A DNA stretch of 64,000 nt, from contig NC_057862.1 in assembly GCF_019393635.1 (NCBI RefSeq), positions 262,026,441-262,090,440 on the forward strand, given 5' to 3'. The notes under the pieces were generated by a model. The model worked only from the letters and a program-made list of their open reading frames with translations, was not told the origin of the DNA and searched no databases. Position numbers and translations under genes: made by a program. Below are positions 41,886 through 53,100 of this stretch, piece after piece. Each line of letters begins with the position of its first letter. Position 1 is the stretch's first letter. The stretch comes from Dromiciops gliroides. Lineage: Eukaryota; Chordata; Mammalia; Microbiotheria; Microbiotheriidae.

Positions 41886-44108
41886 CTGCAAACAGTTGTT
41901 GCTCAAACCAAAATACCACTTTCTCCAGTGCCCATAACTCTCCGGAGATTTGGCCAATTCGATGGCTGTATTGAATGAAGAAACATTTATTTTCGGTTCT
42001 GTGGTGCTCAGCTTATTTTCAGGAGCAAACTGCAAAACGAATGAATAAGAAACAAAATCTTGTGTGGAGAAGCAAAGTTTGTACTGATGGGGACTCAAAT
42101 CACTTAGAAGGCTTTGTGGCTGGACTTGAGGCACTTGGATTAACAAAGTAAGAGATTCTTCATCTTGATTACACTGCAAAGGAGGGCACAGGGGTTTCAC
42201 TCTATGTGTCTCTGAAATGACATCTGTTTCCCTAGGTTGAACTTTATTCGTATTCCCTGGAAAGCTTTCATTTCCAATAGTTGTTTTCTCTTTGGGGTCT
42301 TCTGCAGACCCTGTATTCCCCAGAAAGCTCAGTGTCCCAAAGGGTGGTACCTCATTACTGCCCGCAGGCACGGCAGGCTCCTTTCCTCCAGTGCCATTTG
42401 ATAGATCTGCTTTACTATTAAGTGGCTGCCCTGAAGTACCCGGTGGACCTGCATTCCCTGATAAGCTCAGGGTCCCAGAGGGTGGCATTTCATTAGCGGC
42501 CCCAGGCAAGGCCACAGTGCCTGAAGGAAAATCCTCTCCTCCAGTGTAACAGCGTGGATTTTCTTTAATAACAAGTGGCGGCCCCTTAGTATCTGGTGGA
42601 ATGACCGCCATCCCAATAGCTGGGTCCTGCGTGGTACCCTCCTTAGGGTCTATCGATTCTTCACCAGCCAAAGCCCAGGAATTCTCAGGCTGGGACTGGA
42701 AAGGAATGAGGGCATCTAAAGGGATTTCTTGGTTCCTAGTATCCCTTAAGAGCTTGTCAGACTGGCTTCCTAGCTCTTCAGAAGAGTAAACAACAGACCG
42801 AGAGTCATCCGTTTCCGGCATGCCTTTTGATGCTAAAGGCAATTCCTTCACCCCTCCTTGCTTCAGAAGTGTGTTTTCCGAAGTAGAGATCAGGCCGGTT
42901 CCCTCCTCTTTTTTCTCCTCCTCTTCCTTTTTCTCCCCCTCCTCCTCTCCCTTTTTCTCCTCTTTCCCCTCTTCCTCCGTCTTCTCCTTCCCCTGCTCCT
43001 GCGGGCCCAGGTGCTCTATGCTATGCTTCGGAGGGACCACCGGCAAAGTAACTACCAGCTGCCGCTTGGCCTTGTTGAACTGAGCACTACCTCGGCTCTC
43101 GTCTACCGGGTAAGGAAGCGGGAGGCGGAGCCTGTAGTCGGGTTTGCGTGAGTCGAGCAGTAGCTGCTTCTCGGTCACCTCCAAGACGGCTTGTCCGGTG
43201 GAGCGCAGCAGGGGCAGCTCGATGGTAACCACCAGCTCCCGGGGTACGGTACTCGGGCACGAGTCCCGGGAACACCGGTAGTCCTGCAGGTCCACGTGGT
43301 GTCGTTGCACTAGGCTGTGACGCGGCACGGTGGGGGCCAGCTGTGGAGGCTCCTCCCGGGGAGGCGTGGAGCCCTGGGGCTTCGGGGCAGGAGGCTGCTT
43401 CGCCGAGTCGGGATAGGGGCAGGGATAGGGGAAGGCGGGTAAAGGGTTGTCTCCTGACTCCTCCCCCTCGGGCGCCGGCGGGGGGCCCCCGGGGAGGGGC
43501 GTCCGCAACACGGCCGCCTCTGGCGTGCCTTTGTATTTGATCTTCAGTGTCTTAGCGTTGCGTCTATCCAGCTTCACTCCGAACTGCTTCTCCACCGCCT
43601 CCAGGGCCGTCGAGTCGATCATGCTCCGGAACCGGTCGTGGAGCTTGCCCAGCGACAGCGTGTTCGGGTGGAAGATCACGTCGTAGACCTTGTAGCGGGC
43701 ACCCTGGCGGCCCATGTACTCGCGGCCCGGAGCCAGGCTGTAAGGCAGGGACCAGAACTGCCCCCGCGAGGAGCCCTGCGGGCCCCCAGTGCCGGGCCGG
43801 CTGCTGGGCTGGCCCAGCAGCGGGTTGCTGCAGATATTGACGAAGCATCGCTGGGCCCCGTTGAGGCTGGTGCGCAGCACATGGCCCGGCTCCGGGTGCA
43901 CGAACTGCACGTCCACGCCGCGCTCCCGCTCCAGCGCCGTAATCTCCTCTTCGTAGCGTCTCCGGTTCTCCGGGTCCGACAGCTCCGCCGCATACTCGCC
44001 GAAGAGACGCCGGAACTCCGGGTCCTCGAAGGCGTTGGTGAGCTTCTTCACCTCCTCGGCGCTTAGGTCCAGGTCCTGGAGCAGTGAAGCGGGGTTCTCC
44101 GAGGCCAT
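41886..44108 (-). CDS. DNAAF2: DNAAF2/kintoun exon 1 (residues 1-741)
   Basis: Kintoun is a cytoplasmic factor that, with HSP90/HSP70, preassembles outer and inner dynein arms before export to cilia and flagella; loss causes primary ciliary dyskinesia in human. The N-terminus (ASLLQDLDLSAEEVKKL) leads into a PIH1 domain (about residues 35-200, including FVNICSNPLL and LPYSLAPGREYMG). A CS-like beta domain follows at about 265-360 (ELVVTIELPLL to QLVVTLPVV). A Glu/Lys-rich low-complexity tract occupies about 376-403, and a Gly/Pro/Ser-rich linker has a duplicated segment (about 536-599). The start ATG has A at -3 and G at +4. The exon ends LSNNCLQ with donor CAG|GTAAC at 41886/41885; the open frame runs on only eight residues into the intron. 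The upstream half is CpG-rich. Confidence 0.96.
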
Positions 44109-44330
44109 GTTCCTGATAGGGGAAGGAGGAGGAATCCTCTCTTCGCCTGCGGGCCCGCTGGGGACCCGCCTGTCCAGCCGTCCGGCGAAGTGGACGGGTT
44201 AAGTGGGTTACCAGGGAGACTGGCGGTTGGTAACCGCGGAGGGGTGTGTGTGATACGGCCGCGTGGCTGTTGTCATGGGGATGAATGACATTCGTGCCCA
44301 AACATTGGTGGTGGGGAGAGCAGGCAGGAG
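44109..44330 (-). promoter_or_regulatory. DNAAF2: DNAAF2 promoter region / CpG island
   Basis: High CpG density extends from inside exon 1 (about 43050) to about 44270, just upstream of the start codon. An X-box-like sequence (gttggtaaccgcggag near 44225; compare the RFX pattern GTNRCC-N-RGYAAC) is suggestive for a ciliary gene but was not scored. Beyond about 44330 the sequence returns to background. Confidence 0.5.
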
Positions 44331-45494
44331 GAGCCTGAGTTTGAGTCTCTCCGTGCTGGTGGAGCGAAAGGGGTGAGACCTGGCTGGTGGGAAAGCGGTA
44401 GAGTCTCTGCCCAGCCACTTGTTTATCACTATTGATTTTAATTCTAGAAACCACCTTCAGTCTCCACCAGAGAGTCTCCACCAAATCACCTATTTATTCT
44501 AAAAAATTTGTGTAGAAAGCTTAGCCAGCCCTAAGAGGTTGAGTATAAAAAAAAATTCGGTGTCTGTCATTTTTTGGACGTTGCCTTAAGTTAGTCTATC
44601 AATAAACATTAAGCAATGTGCAAGGCACTGTACTAATCACTGGGGTTGCCAAGAAAGTCGAAAAATAGTACCTGCCCTCAAGACGTTAACAAAATAACGG
44701 GGAGAAGACAACATCTAGAAAGAAACTGAAAGGGGGAAGGAGGAATAGGAGGGTGCCCAGAGGGTAGTCATAAGGAAGCCCAATAGGCTTAGTGAGCAGT
44801 GAGAAAATGGTTGCCCTGGGTCGCCCTCTTAAATGGAGTGCCTGGGAGGAACTTTCTAACATCCACCTTCCTCTTCGATCGGAAGATGGAAAGGGTTGGA
44901 GGAGCTGAGGATACCGAAGTTTGAGTTTCAGAGTTAAGATATCCCCTTGCAGAAAGACCACGTAATCCAATATAGCAGTAAGGTGGGAATCCCTACCATT
45001 CATTTGTTCCACTCAAATGCCAAAGTACGATTCAGATTTCAATTGAGTTGTAGTAGTTAAGATTTTGTGGCTTTTAGAAATGCAAAATTACTAAGCGGAA
45101 AGAGATCTTAGATAAAATCTAGTTTTCTCCTTATTTTTTCCTACTTAAAAAAAAATCAATCTGTCCCTCTCCAAACCGACTTCCCTACCTCCGAATTTTA
45201 AAAAGTAAATAAAACCTTCACTGTCCACAATATATATGTACCAAGAGAGATTTCCACACTGTCCAAGTCTCAAAATGTATTTCTCTGTATTTTAAGTTCA
45301 TCATTTCTTTGGTAGGTGATCAGAAGTGTTTCATCTTGATTTTGTATTCATGGTTTATTGCTGTGATTGGAGTGGCTTTTTTTTTTTAAAGATGCTTGAT
45401 TTCTTTCAGGACTCAGTTCAAATTCTACTTATCCCAGATGCCCCCTGACACTCCACGAGGGGCTAATGCCTTTCTCTCTCAGAATGCCTTTTAT

Positions 45495-45502
<8 letters not shown>

Positions 45503-45540
<38 letters not shown>

Positions 45541-45580
45541 CATATATACATATATATATATATGTATGTATGTATGTATG
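45503..45580. repeat. (TG)n(TA)n(GTAT)n compound microsatellite
   Basis: About 16 TG units, then TATA-rich and four GTAT units. Confidence 0.93.
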
Positions 45581-46793
45581 GTTTTTTCTGTTTCTCCCTC
45601 CTTAGAATGAGAACTGCTTGAAAGATGGCGTTTTTGTGTCTCTCCCCCCCCCCCCTTTTTGGTATCCTCAGCATTTTATACGTCTGGCAAACAACACAGT
45701 AAGCCCTTAATAAATACTGGTTGACTTGACTAATGACAACGGACATCCTATCTTTATTCTTATTGGAAAGGTTCTTTCCCACACAGGCTGTGGGAAATGT
45801 TTCAGAATTGAAAGTTGTATGACCTGGCAGTTTCTCTGTTCTGTCATCCATGTTGATTAACCTCAGTGAGTTAATGAGATAAGCCAGATTCCTGGAGAAT
45901 AACTAATATTGGTGTGGAATTAGCTATTTATACCTCCTTTGTTTTCACTGGGTAAAGCTTAATTTAAAAAAAGGACCCTTGTCCTTGTCCTTGTACCTCA
46001 ATATCGAGGTAGCTATGGAGTATCTGAGTGGTTGTGGTAGGCTGGACAATGCCATCCTTTCCAAATAAAACAATCTTCATGGAAAAATAGGATGCTTATT
46101 AAGTATTTTAGAATCTACTGTTAAGGTAATTCATGATATGAGTGGAGATAGAGGCTTTAAGTGAGATGTCTCATAAACTCTGAATCCAGTTTTTTTAGTC
46201 GTTGAAGTGAAAAAACCCTGCCATCCTTGATTCTGCTGATGGGTCTTACACTATATGTCAACACAGATCAATTGTTTAAACTGCTCCCTTGATAGATTTA
46301 ATACTTCCATAGTGATGCCAGTCTATTCTGTACGCTTCACTACTCATGATTTTAACTTGTTCAGCTGTTCTTTTTAAACAATAGTAGAAAATACCTGTCT
46401 ATTTCATTGGCGCTTTGAGTAGCTTCTTTACAATCATTGTGGGAACTGGTTTAATTGCCTGCCTTTAAAGATGTCAGTTTTAGTCTATCTAGCAAGACTG
46501 CTTGTATCTTTTCAAAAAGATGAAAAGGTAGTATGAAATCTTTAATAATAGGGAACCTTAAGGCTGTGGAAGTGAAAAAAAAAAACTATTGAAGACATCT
46601 CTAGAAGAAATGGTGATCTCATGGCTTTTTGAAAACTTATTTTAAAAAGATTCTATAATTTTGTAGGGGGTTTTTGCTATTAAATGGGCTCACATATGGA
46701 AAATATAATTATTGTCTAGAGACAACAAACCATTGAGACCACTTAAAATTGTTTCATTAATCTAGACCAAGAACAATGAATAACTTTATTCTT

Positions 46794-46954
46794 GTTTTAT
46801 CTTTTTTTTTTTTTTTTTGCGGGGCAGTGGGGGTTAAGTGACTTGCCCAGGGTCACACAGCTAGTAAGTGCCAAGTGTCTGAGGCTGGATTTGAACTCAG
46901 GTCCTCCTGACTCCAGGGCCAGTGCTCTGTCCACTGCGCCACCTAGCCGCCCCC
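46794..46954 (-). mobile_element. CORE-SINE with 16-bp duplication
   Basis: gaataactttattctt at 46778-46793 and 46955-46970. Confidence 0.96.
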
Positions 46955-47249
46955 GAATAACTTTATTCTTAAAAATATAAAGTACGAGACAATGCACTAA
47001 AATAACTTCGATATGGTTGGTTTTGGTTTCTGTTAACACTGTCATTGTATACTTTTTTCAAATATTTCATGAAAAATGTATTGCATTGAGAATTTTAGCT
47101 ATAAAATTAAAATGCTTTATTTTGTCATTGTTGATAAAAAGGCTCAGGATTTTCATGGTAACTCTCTCAGCTGCTCTGGTTTCAACTTCATGGAACAGTA
47201 TGGTACTCCTTATCTCCTTGCATCTTCTTTTTTGTGTGTTGTTTTCCTC

Positions 47250-47355
47250 CATCAGATTGTAAACTCCTTGAGGGCAGGGATTTTCTTTCTTATTTGTATC
47301 CTCAAAGTTTAGCACAGTGCCTGGGCACTTAATAGATGCTTATTGGATTAGAACA
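47250..47355 (+). mobile_element. L2 LINE 3' end
   Basis: cagattgtaaactccttgag, then cacttaatagatgcttattg. Confidence 0.75.
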
Positions 47356-47423
47356 TGCAGAAAATTTTCTTCTATAAAATTTCCTTCTAGAGGTTAACAT
47401 AATTTTTTATTGCTTTTATTGTC

Positions 47424-47496
47424 GGAGGCCAGATTTGACCTCAGGTACCCCTGACTCCAGGGCCGGTGCTCTATCTACTGCACCACCTAGCTGCCC
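47424..47496 (-). mobile_element. CORE-SINE, 5' half only
   Basis: tcggaggccagatttgacct to ccacctagctgcccc. cttttattg-like sequence on both sides suggests an original short insertion. It lies in the presumed POLE2 3' UTR. Confidence 0.85.
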
Positions 47497-47498
47497 CT

Positions 47499-47504
47499 TT
47501 TATT
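47499..47504 (-). terminator. Candidate POLE2 polyadenylation signal
   Basis: AATAAA on the minus strand about 95 nt after the predicted stop. Two more copies lie at 47420-47415 and 47411-47406 beyond a SINE fragment. Which is used is unknown. Confidence 0.4.
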
Positions 47505-47597
47505 GCATTTTAAATAAAGATAATATAGCATTTTAAATTAAGTTAAGCAAAATTCTAAGTAAATTTGGTTCCATCTTGGAGAATCCCAGAAGTCTTA

Positions 47598-47607
47598 TTA
47601 AAGTTTG
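47598..47607 (-). CDS. POLE2: POLE2 terminal coding micro-segment (SKL stop)
   Basis: After a pyrimidine-rich acceptor (CTCTATTTTTCAG ending at 47608) the sequence C AAA CTT TAA completes Ser and gives Lys-Leu-stop. Human POLE2 ends VEDSKLQGF, so the match is to SKL with a stop three residues earlier. The exon continues as 3' UTR. The call rests on acceptor quality, phase and this short match. Confidence 0.72.
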
Positions 47608-47863
47608 CTGAAAAATAGAGAAAAATGTTACTTCATTTAATAAAATTAAATATTTAATAACTGAAATAAAACCATCCTTTGTGTTTATGATACTGACACT
47701 TTCCTTCCCTCTTAAATGTCCAATTCTTATAATCCCAGGCTTCCTTTACAGAGTTCAACTACTCATGTTTGTAATAGGGGTTTAATTTTTCTTGTTTTCT
47801 AAATGGAGGGAGGTGAGTGGGAGAGAGGAAAGGTTGATCTTCATTTGAAAACACAGCTCTTGG

Positions 47864-48011
47864 GGCATCAAGGTGGTACAGTGGATAAAACGACAGTCCT
47901 AGATTCAGGAGGACCTGAGTTCAAATGTGGCCGCAGACACTTGACACTTACTAGCTGTGTGACCCTGGGCAAGTCACTTAACCCTCATTGCCCCAGGAAA
48001 AAAAAAAAAAG
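47864..48011 (+). mobile_element. CORE-SINE
   Basis: ggggcatcaaggtggtacag to an A-run; followed by L2 3' end text (gtaagcttcttgaagaaaga) to about 48100. Confidence 0.92.
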
Positions 48012-48126
48012 TAAGCTTCTTGAAGAAAGACACTGTTTTTTTGCCTTTCTTTGTATTCCTAGTACTTTGCATAGTGCCCAGCACAGGTACTTAAAAATAC
48101 CTTTTTTTCTTCTATTTACTTCTTTT

Positions 48127-48240
48127 CTTTATAATGTTTTTAAAAATTCAACTTTATTTTATTTTCAGTCCCGCATTCTCTACCTCCCTCCCCACCCACT
48201 TGAAAAGGCAAGAAAAAGAAAACCTGTTATAAATTTTTAG
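48127..48240 (-). mobile_element. LINE-1 3' end fragment
   Basis: Antisense L1 3' UTR landmarks: ctacctccctccccacccac and cttgaaaaggcaag. Confidence 0.5.
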
Positions 48241-48499
48241 AAATACTTTGTTGACTGACTCAAATATTAAGAACTTGGTGTTAAGCCTGCAAACCAGCTG
48301 ACGCAGATTTCACAAAGAGTAGAATGATTGAAACAAAGTAAGACAAGGCTGAGTTAGTATTTAAATCTAGAAGTTTTGAGGAACAAAACATCAAAATCAT
48401 AAAGGGAATTAAGGAAAAAATGGGAAGGAAGGAAGCCTAGTAGTACATAGTAAGCATCACAAAAAGCAAAATCCAGAGCTAGAGACAGAGTTCTTAGAG

Positions 48500-48665
48500 A
48501 TAGTTAATTTTATCAGCCCATGGAATTAGAGCTGGACAGAACCTGAATCCAACCTCTTCATTTTACAGATGAGGAAAATGAAGCTAGTGTCAGAGGCAGG
48601 ATCTGAACCCTGAGGTTTTCCTCACTGCCCTCCATGTGGCCTATGCCTTATCCACAGCACCAGAT
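48500..48665. mobile_element. MIR-like SINE remnant
   Basis: cattttacagatgaggaaaa, then gaggcaggatctgaaccctg. Confidence 0.6.
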
Positions 48666-48800
48666 AGTGACAAAGAGGTGGAAATACACCATTTGATTAA
48701 AGTGACTTTTTAACCTTTTCCCTTTTAAAATGATTCCTATTACATATCCCGAAGAAAGCTGATGGCCTAACACAGTTAACAGAATTGTGAATACACTCAC

Positions 48801-48868
48801 CTGTCTTCTACTGTCTTATTAGAAGGATAGAAAACCTTGAATGAAAATCCACTTCTTGGAAAAGAACC
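48801..48868 (-). CDS. POLE2: POLE2 penultimate coding exon ([20 protein letters not shown])
   Basis: 68 nt encoding [20 protein letters not shown] then ED, with a strong donor GACAG|GTGAGT. Ignoring the donor, the frame would stop after one more residue (AGG TGA); the family ending argues for splicing to the next exon. Confidence 0.92.
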
Positions 48869-49302
48869 CTTAAAAAAATTTAAGTATTTAAATGAAACAA
48901 ATTTCAGTTTACAAAAGAAGTAATTTTAAGGTCAAGGCTTGTACTAGTAGTTATTGTGAAGAACAATCCATATTCTTTCATGTTGAGATAAAAGTGAGGG
49001 GAGGAAAAATTGGATTTTATATGATCTATAAGTGAGACACTTGGTATTTTAAATGAAATGAAACAGTGTATCAAAATGTATCAAAAGTAAGTGTCTTTAC
49101 ATCAGTAATTATACTTTTGAATCCCAAATAGTAAATATAGCAACTCATTTGTATTTCTTACTTTTGATTCTTATTCTCTGATACTTAAAATCTTATTGTT
49201 TTTGCTTGTACTAGGTCGACTAGCTGCAATGACATTTTCTTTTTAAACTGGCTATGCATTCCATCATGAATAGGGGATATTCACTTTAAAAAATTAAAGA
49301 CA

Positions 49303-49452
49303 GGGGCAGCTAGGTTGGCACAGTGGATAGAGCACCGGCCCTGGAGTCAGGAGTACCTGAGTTCAAATCCGGCCTCAGACACTTAACACTTACTAGCTGT
49401 GTGACCCTGGGCAAGTCACTTAACCCCAATTGCCTCACTAAAAAAAAAAAAA
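49303..49452 (+). mobile_element. CORE-SINE with 12-bp duplication
   Basis: aaattaaagaca at 49291-49302 and 49453-49464. Confidence 0.95.
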
Positions 49453-49495
49453 AAATTAAAGACAAACATCGATGATGGGGGGAAAAAAGCAAGTG

Positions 49496-49600
49496 AGCCA
49501 GCTAGTTGGTGCAGTGGATAAAGCACAATCCCTCAATTCAGGAGGACCTGAGTTTAAATCGGACCTCAGACACTTGACATTTACTAGCAGTTTCTCACTG
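49496..49600 (+). mobile_element. CORE-SINE, 3' truncated
   Basis: gccagctagttggtgcagtg to tttactagcagtttct; core incomplete. Confidence 0.85.
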
Positions 49601-50638
49601 TCACAAGAGGTCTAAAAGAAGGAAGGGAAGCTGTGTGTTTATGATTGAAGGGTGTTTTTTTCCCATAGTATAATAAAAATGTGGAAAAAGTAATAAATTT
49701 GGTTCATTTAAGAAGAATTAATTGTGAGGATAACAGATGATAGAAAATTTATTAAATGTTTACTATATTAGCCACATACTGTTCTTAACCTTGGGGATAC
49801 AAATATAAGCAAGGAAGTCTCTCCCCCTAAGAAGTTTACATTCTAATGGGGTGGGGGTGAGGGGGAGAGAGAGACAACAAAAAAGGACAGCTATTATTAA
49901 AGAGCTGATTTATAAGTATATTTATTCTGAAAGAAAATGTGAATACACAGAAAGTTTTTCAAAGACTGCTACTTAGAGTATAAGCAACCAAAAAAGGGAC
50001 AAGCATTAATAATTCTTTTTCAGGGGAAAATTGAACAAATTTTTTTGAAAAGAATTTATGATGGGTTTTTATCATAAGACCTGGAAATAAAAGGTCAAAG
50101 CCTTTAGAAAAAAACCCAACATCCTAGAGATTTAGAGAAGTACATATATCAAAATCACAAATGACTGTTGACATTTCTTTGACCTTAATGACAATGCTTA
50201 TTTAATATTCATTCCCTAAAGTCAGAACTAATCAATTTTATTATTATTATATAGAAAATCTGAAGCATTCATGAAATTCTGTGCTATAGGGGAAAATGAG
50301 TCCAACATGTTATCCACAATTGGCTCATATACTTTGTAAGTTTTTAACAAAAAAATTTCATTTTCCAGGTGTTAATTCATCCAATTTATCTCCAGATTAT
50401 TTTTGCCAATTAAAAAAAAAGTCTTCAATCAATACAAAGTCATAGCAGTGGTTGGAGGAAGTAGGTTTGTGTATCTGTTGATACAACATTCACTTTCATG
50501 TAAAAGTTCTGCTATTTTTGTAAAAATGTGGGGGTGGATATCATTATTTAGTAGCCACATCTGAAAGACAGTAAGCTTTCTTTCTGTTATAGCAAAACAA
50601 CCAAGTTCTCTTGCTATTATTATATTCCTATATATTCT

Positions 50639-50801
50639 TTTTTTTGTTTGTTTGTTTGTTATTTGCGGGGCAATAAGGGTTAAGTGACTTGCCCAGGGTC
50701 ACACAGCTAGTAAGTGTCAAGTGTCTGAAGCTGGATTTGAACTCAGGTACTCCTGAATCCAGGGCTGGTGCTTTACCCACTGCGCCACCTAGCTGCCCCC
50801 T
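50639..50801 (-). mobile_element. CORE-SINE with 15-bp duplication
   Basis: attcctatatattct at 50624-50638 and 50802-50816, about 100 bp from a POLE2 exon. Confidence 0.96.
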
Positions 50802-50903
50802 ATTCCTATATATTCTGAAGTGAGTCAAATTTTAACTTAGAAAGTTAAAGATCTTAAAAAAATCTAATGGTAGCAAATAACATAATGTTAAATGAATTCT
50901 TAC

Positions 50904-51080
50904 CGGGTTTATACAAAGACAATCTGTATTGGTAATAGTAAAAGGATCATATTTATCTGCGATGACAAGTAGATCAGGAACAGGATACACTCTCAAAGTA
51001 TGATCATATGGCCAATACACTGGACAGACATAAAGTGGTAAGGGAGTGAGATGTCCTTGTGATAAAAGAGTCTTTACAAA
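50904..51080 (-). CDS. POLE2: POLE2 internal exon ([20 protein letters not shown]...)
   Basis: 177 nt, 59 codons, phase 0 at both ends. It encodes [20 protein letters not shown], then [20 protein letters not shown] and on to CLCINP. The QGHLTPL segment is the conserved His-containing motif of B subunits. Acceptor TTGTAG, donor CCG|GTAAGA. Confidence 0.95.
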
Positions 51081-51540
51081 CTACAAAAGAAATAGAAAAA
51101 AGTATATGTAAGACAAAAAGAACCTCAGTTTTTCACTTGAAAAATCTGATGTAGACAAGTTATTTCAAATCAGGTAAGAAACAAGTAATATAAAAAACTA
51201 AAGGTACAAGCTTGACCACTGTTGTAGAGACAAACAAGATACTCAGACATAAACTCCTTATGTCAGGTAAGGTAGTACACAATCCTCTAAAAAAAAAACC
51301 ACAATAATTGCATAAAAACTGAAAAGATACTAGCATCTTTAAATATGAATGTACTTAAAATCTTCATTTTACACTTTAGATTAAAGATAAAAAATAACAA
51401 TTCTTTAAAACAGTCCTCAGTAACACATGGTTTAATCTGTGACAGAAGCATTGAAAAAAAAAAGTATAAGTGTTATATGACTGTGGGACAGATAATTTTT
51501 ATTTAATTCAATATGACAATACAGTTTAAGAAAATATATT

Positions 51541-51694
51541 GGGGGGGCAGCTAGGTGGCACAGTGGATAAAGCATTGGCCCTAGATTCAGGAGGACCTGA
51601 GTTCAAATCCAACCTCAGACACTTGACATTTACTAGCTGTGTGACCCTGGGCAAGTCACTTAACCCTCACTGCCCCGCAAAAAAAAAAAAAAAA
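51541..51694 (+). mobile_element. CORE-SINE
   Basis: ggggggcagctaggtggcac to an A-run that ends a dozen bases before the donor of a POLE2 exon. Confidence 0.94.
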
Positions 51695-51705
51695 TGTTAA
51701 CTTAC

Positions 51706-51814
51706 ATGATGAGGAATATCCAGATTGCTGCTAGGAAAACGGACACAATTTCTGCACATTTTATTCACCAAGTCTTCACGAAAGATAATGATTTCTTGTG
51801 TGCAATACTGAATT
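51706..51814 (-). CDS. POLE2: POLE2 internal exon ([20 protein letters not shown])
   Basis: 109 nt encoding [20 protein letters not shown] and on to [12 protein letters not shown]. Acceptor CCTAG, donor CAT|GTAAGT. Confidence 0.93.
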
Positions 51815-51982
51815 CTAGGATGAAAATGGGTTAAAATTTTAATACTTAAGCAGGATTTTAAAAAAATTATTTTTGTTTAGGGACCTCCCAAGTGAAGAAA
51901 TACTTTCTACCACCGTAGGTCATCATCTCTACAACTTGATAGTCTTTGAAAGTCTGCAAGAATGTGTCAAAAGGAGGTGCCT

Positions 51983-52133
51983 AGGGGGCAGCTAGGTGGC
52001 GCAGTGGATAGAGCAACGACCCTGGATTCAGGAGGACCTGAGTTCAAATCCAGCCTCAGACACCTGACACTTACTAGCTGTGTGACCCTGGGTAAGTCAC
52101 TTAACCCCAATTGCCTCACACTCCCCCCCCCCC
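51983..52133 (+). mobile_element. CORE-SINE with 14-bp duplication
   Basis: aaaaggaggtgcct at 51969-51982 and 52134-52147. Confidence 0.96.
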
Positions 52134-52522
52134 AAAAGGAGGTGCCTTTCTGGCTTCAAGACTGGCTTTCTATCCATTATGCCATGCTATCTTTCTTTGA
52201 TTTTTTAATTCAAAGCAAACTTCATTTGTAATAGCAATCCACTTATCCCATTCGTTTTGCAGAAAATTGTTTTACAGACAAAAATTATAATCAGTTATAT
52301 AGACAGCAAATGTTTTGTAATGTTTCCATTCTTTGATAAATTTTCTTAAAGGGTGAGGTTCTGAGAACAATTTGTACACACATAGGCAATAATGTACATT
52401 TTCAATAATTTATCTAATATGTAAAATACTACTTATCAACAGAACAGTTTGAGAGAGCTAGACTGGACCTCAGAAATAGGCAAATTCAGTCCCTACATCA
52501 TGCAGATTAAAAAGAATACAAG

Positions 52523-52679
52523 AAGGCAGCTAGATGGCGCAGTGGATAGAGCACCGGCCCTGTATTCAGGAGTACCTGAGTTCAAATGGGGCCTCAGACA
52601 CTTAACACTTACTAGCTGTGTGACCTTGGGCAAGTCACTTAACCCCAACTGCCTCACCAAGAAAAAGAAAAAAGGGGGG
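52523..52679 (+). mobile_element. CORE-SINE inserted in MIR
   Basis: aaaaagaatacaag at 52509-52522 and 52680-52693; minus-strand MIR text follows to about 52790. Confidence 0.95.
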
Positions 52680-52940
52680 AAAAAGAATACAAGTGACTTA
52701 TCCAAGGTCACACATATAATAAGCGTCAGAGCTGTAATTTGCACCCAGGGCCTGTAACTTCAAGTCCTGCTCTTTCTACTGTACTATACCATTTCTCAAC
52801 AGCTTTGAATTCTATTAGTATCTCTTCTTTTTCATTTACGATGAAATGATTTTGATTCATCCACGAGAAATCAATAAATACATTGAAAACATTTTAATCA
52901 GGTCATGTATTTCAACAAAAGAAAAAGAATGATTACTTAC

Positions 52941-53018
52941 CTGCAGGGATTAGTAGTGAAAACTGAAAATGGTACCCGTTGCCTAAAGTCATGAGTGATG
53001 CTTTCAGCAAGTGGTGGC
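52941..53018 (-). CDS. POLE2: POLE2 internal exon ([20 protein letters not shown])
   Basis: 78 nt with acceptor TTTATAG and donor GCAG|GTAAGT. It encodes [17 protein letters not shown] and on to FTTNPC. Only 82 nt of intron separate it from the preceding exon. Confidence 0.93.
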
Positions 53019-53100
53019 CTATAAAAATAATTTGGATGGTACAGATTACTTCTTAAAAGTTCCTCAAATTTCCCTTAAAGTTGTAAAAAATATGGTTTAC

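Larger units (their letters stand above)
20385..44108 (-). other. DNAAF2: DNAAF2 gene span (three coding exons)
   Basis: Exons 44108-41886, 25792-25655 and 20918-20385 join in one frame (741 + 46 + 177 residues = 964, then TAA). Every boundary has a GT donor and AG acceptor and is phase 0. Human DNAAF2 likewise has three exons, a large first exon and a small second one that can be skipped. Intron 1 is about 16 kb and intron 2 about 4.7 kb, both much inflated by retroelements. Confidence 0.93.
44331..47597. other. DNAAF2-POLE2 intergenic spacer
   Basis: No supported gene. It contains old L2/MIR-like relics (44580-44720, 45600-45735, 47250-47355), a TG/TA microsatellite (45503-45580), a complete minus-strand SINE (46794-46954) and a SINE fragment (47424-47496). 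Long minus-strand open frames around 45.4-45.9 and 47.1-47.3 kb overlap microsatellite or L2 sequence and are not supported. Confidence 0.55.

Noticed and set aside
43564-44484. 306-codon minus-strand frame over DNAAF2 exon 1
   Set aside because: A shifted-frame shadow of kintoun; only the 741-residue frame matches the family.
45783-45830. Alternative last POLE2 exon (..CAG then a short frame ending FQF stop)
   Set aside because: Weak acceptor without a pyrimidine tract; the 47607 site gives a better acceptor and the SKL match.
47041-47315. Overlapping frames on both strands between POLE2 and DNAAF2
   Set aside because: They run into the L2 3' end and match nothing.
48001-48030. Another possible POLE2 terminal exon near gtaagcttcttgaag
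   Set aside because: The text is the L2 3' end signature, not coding.
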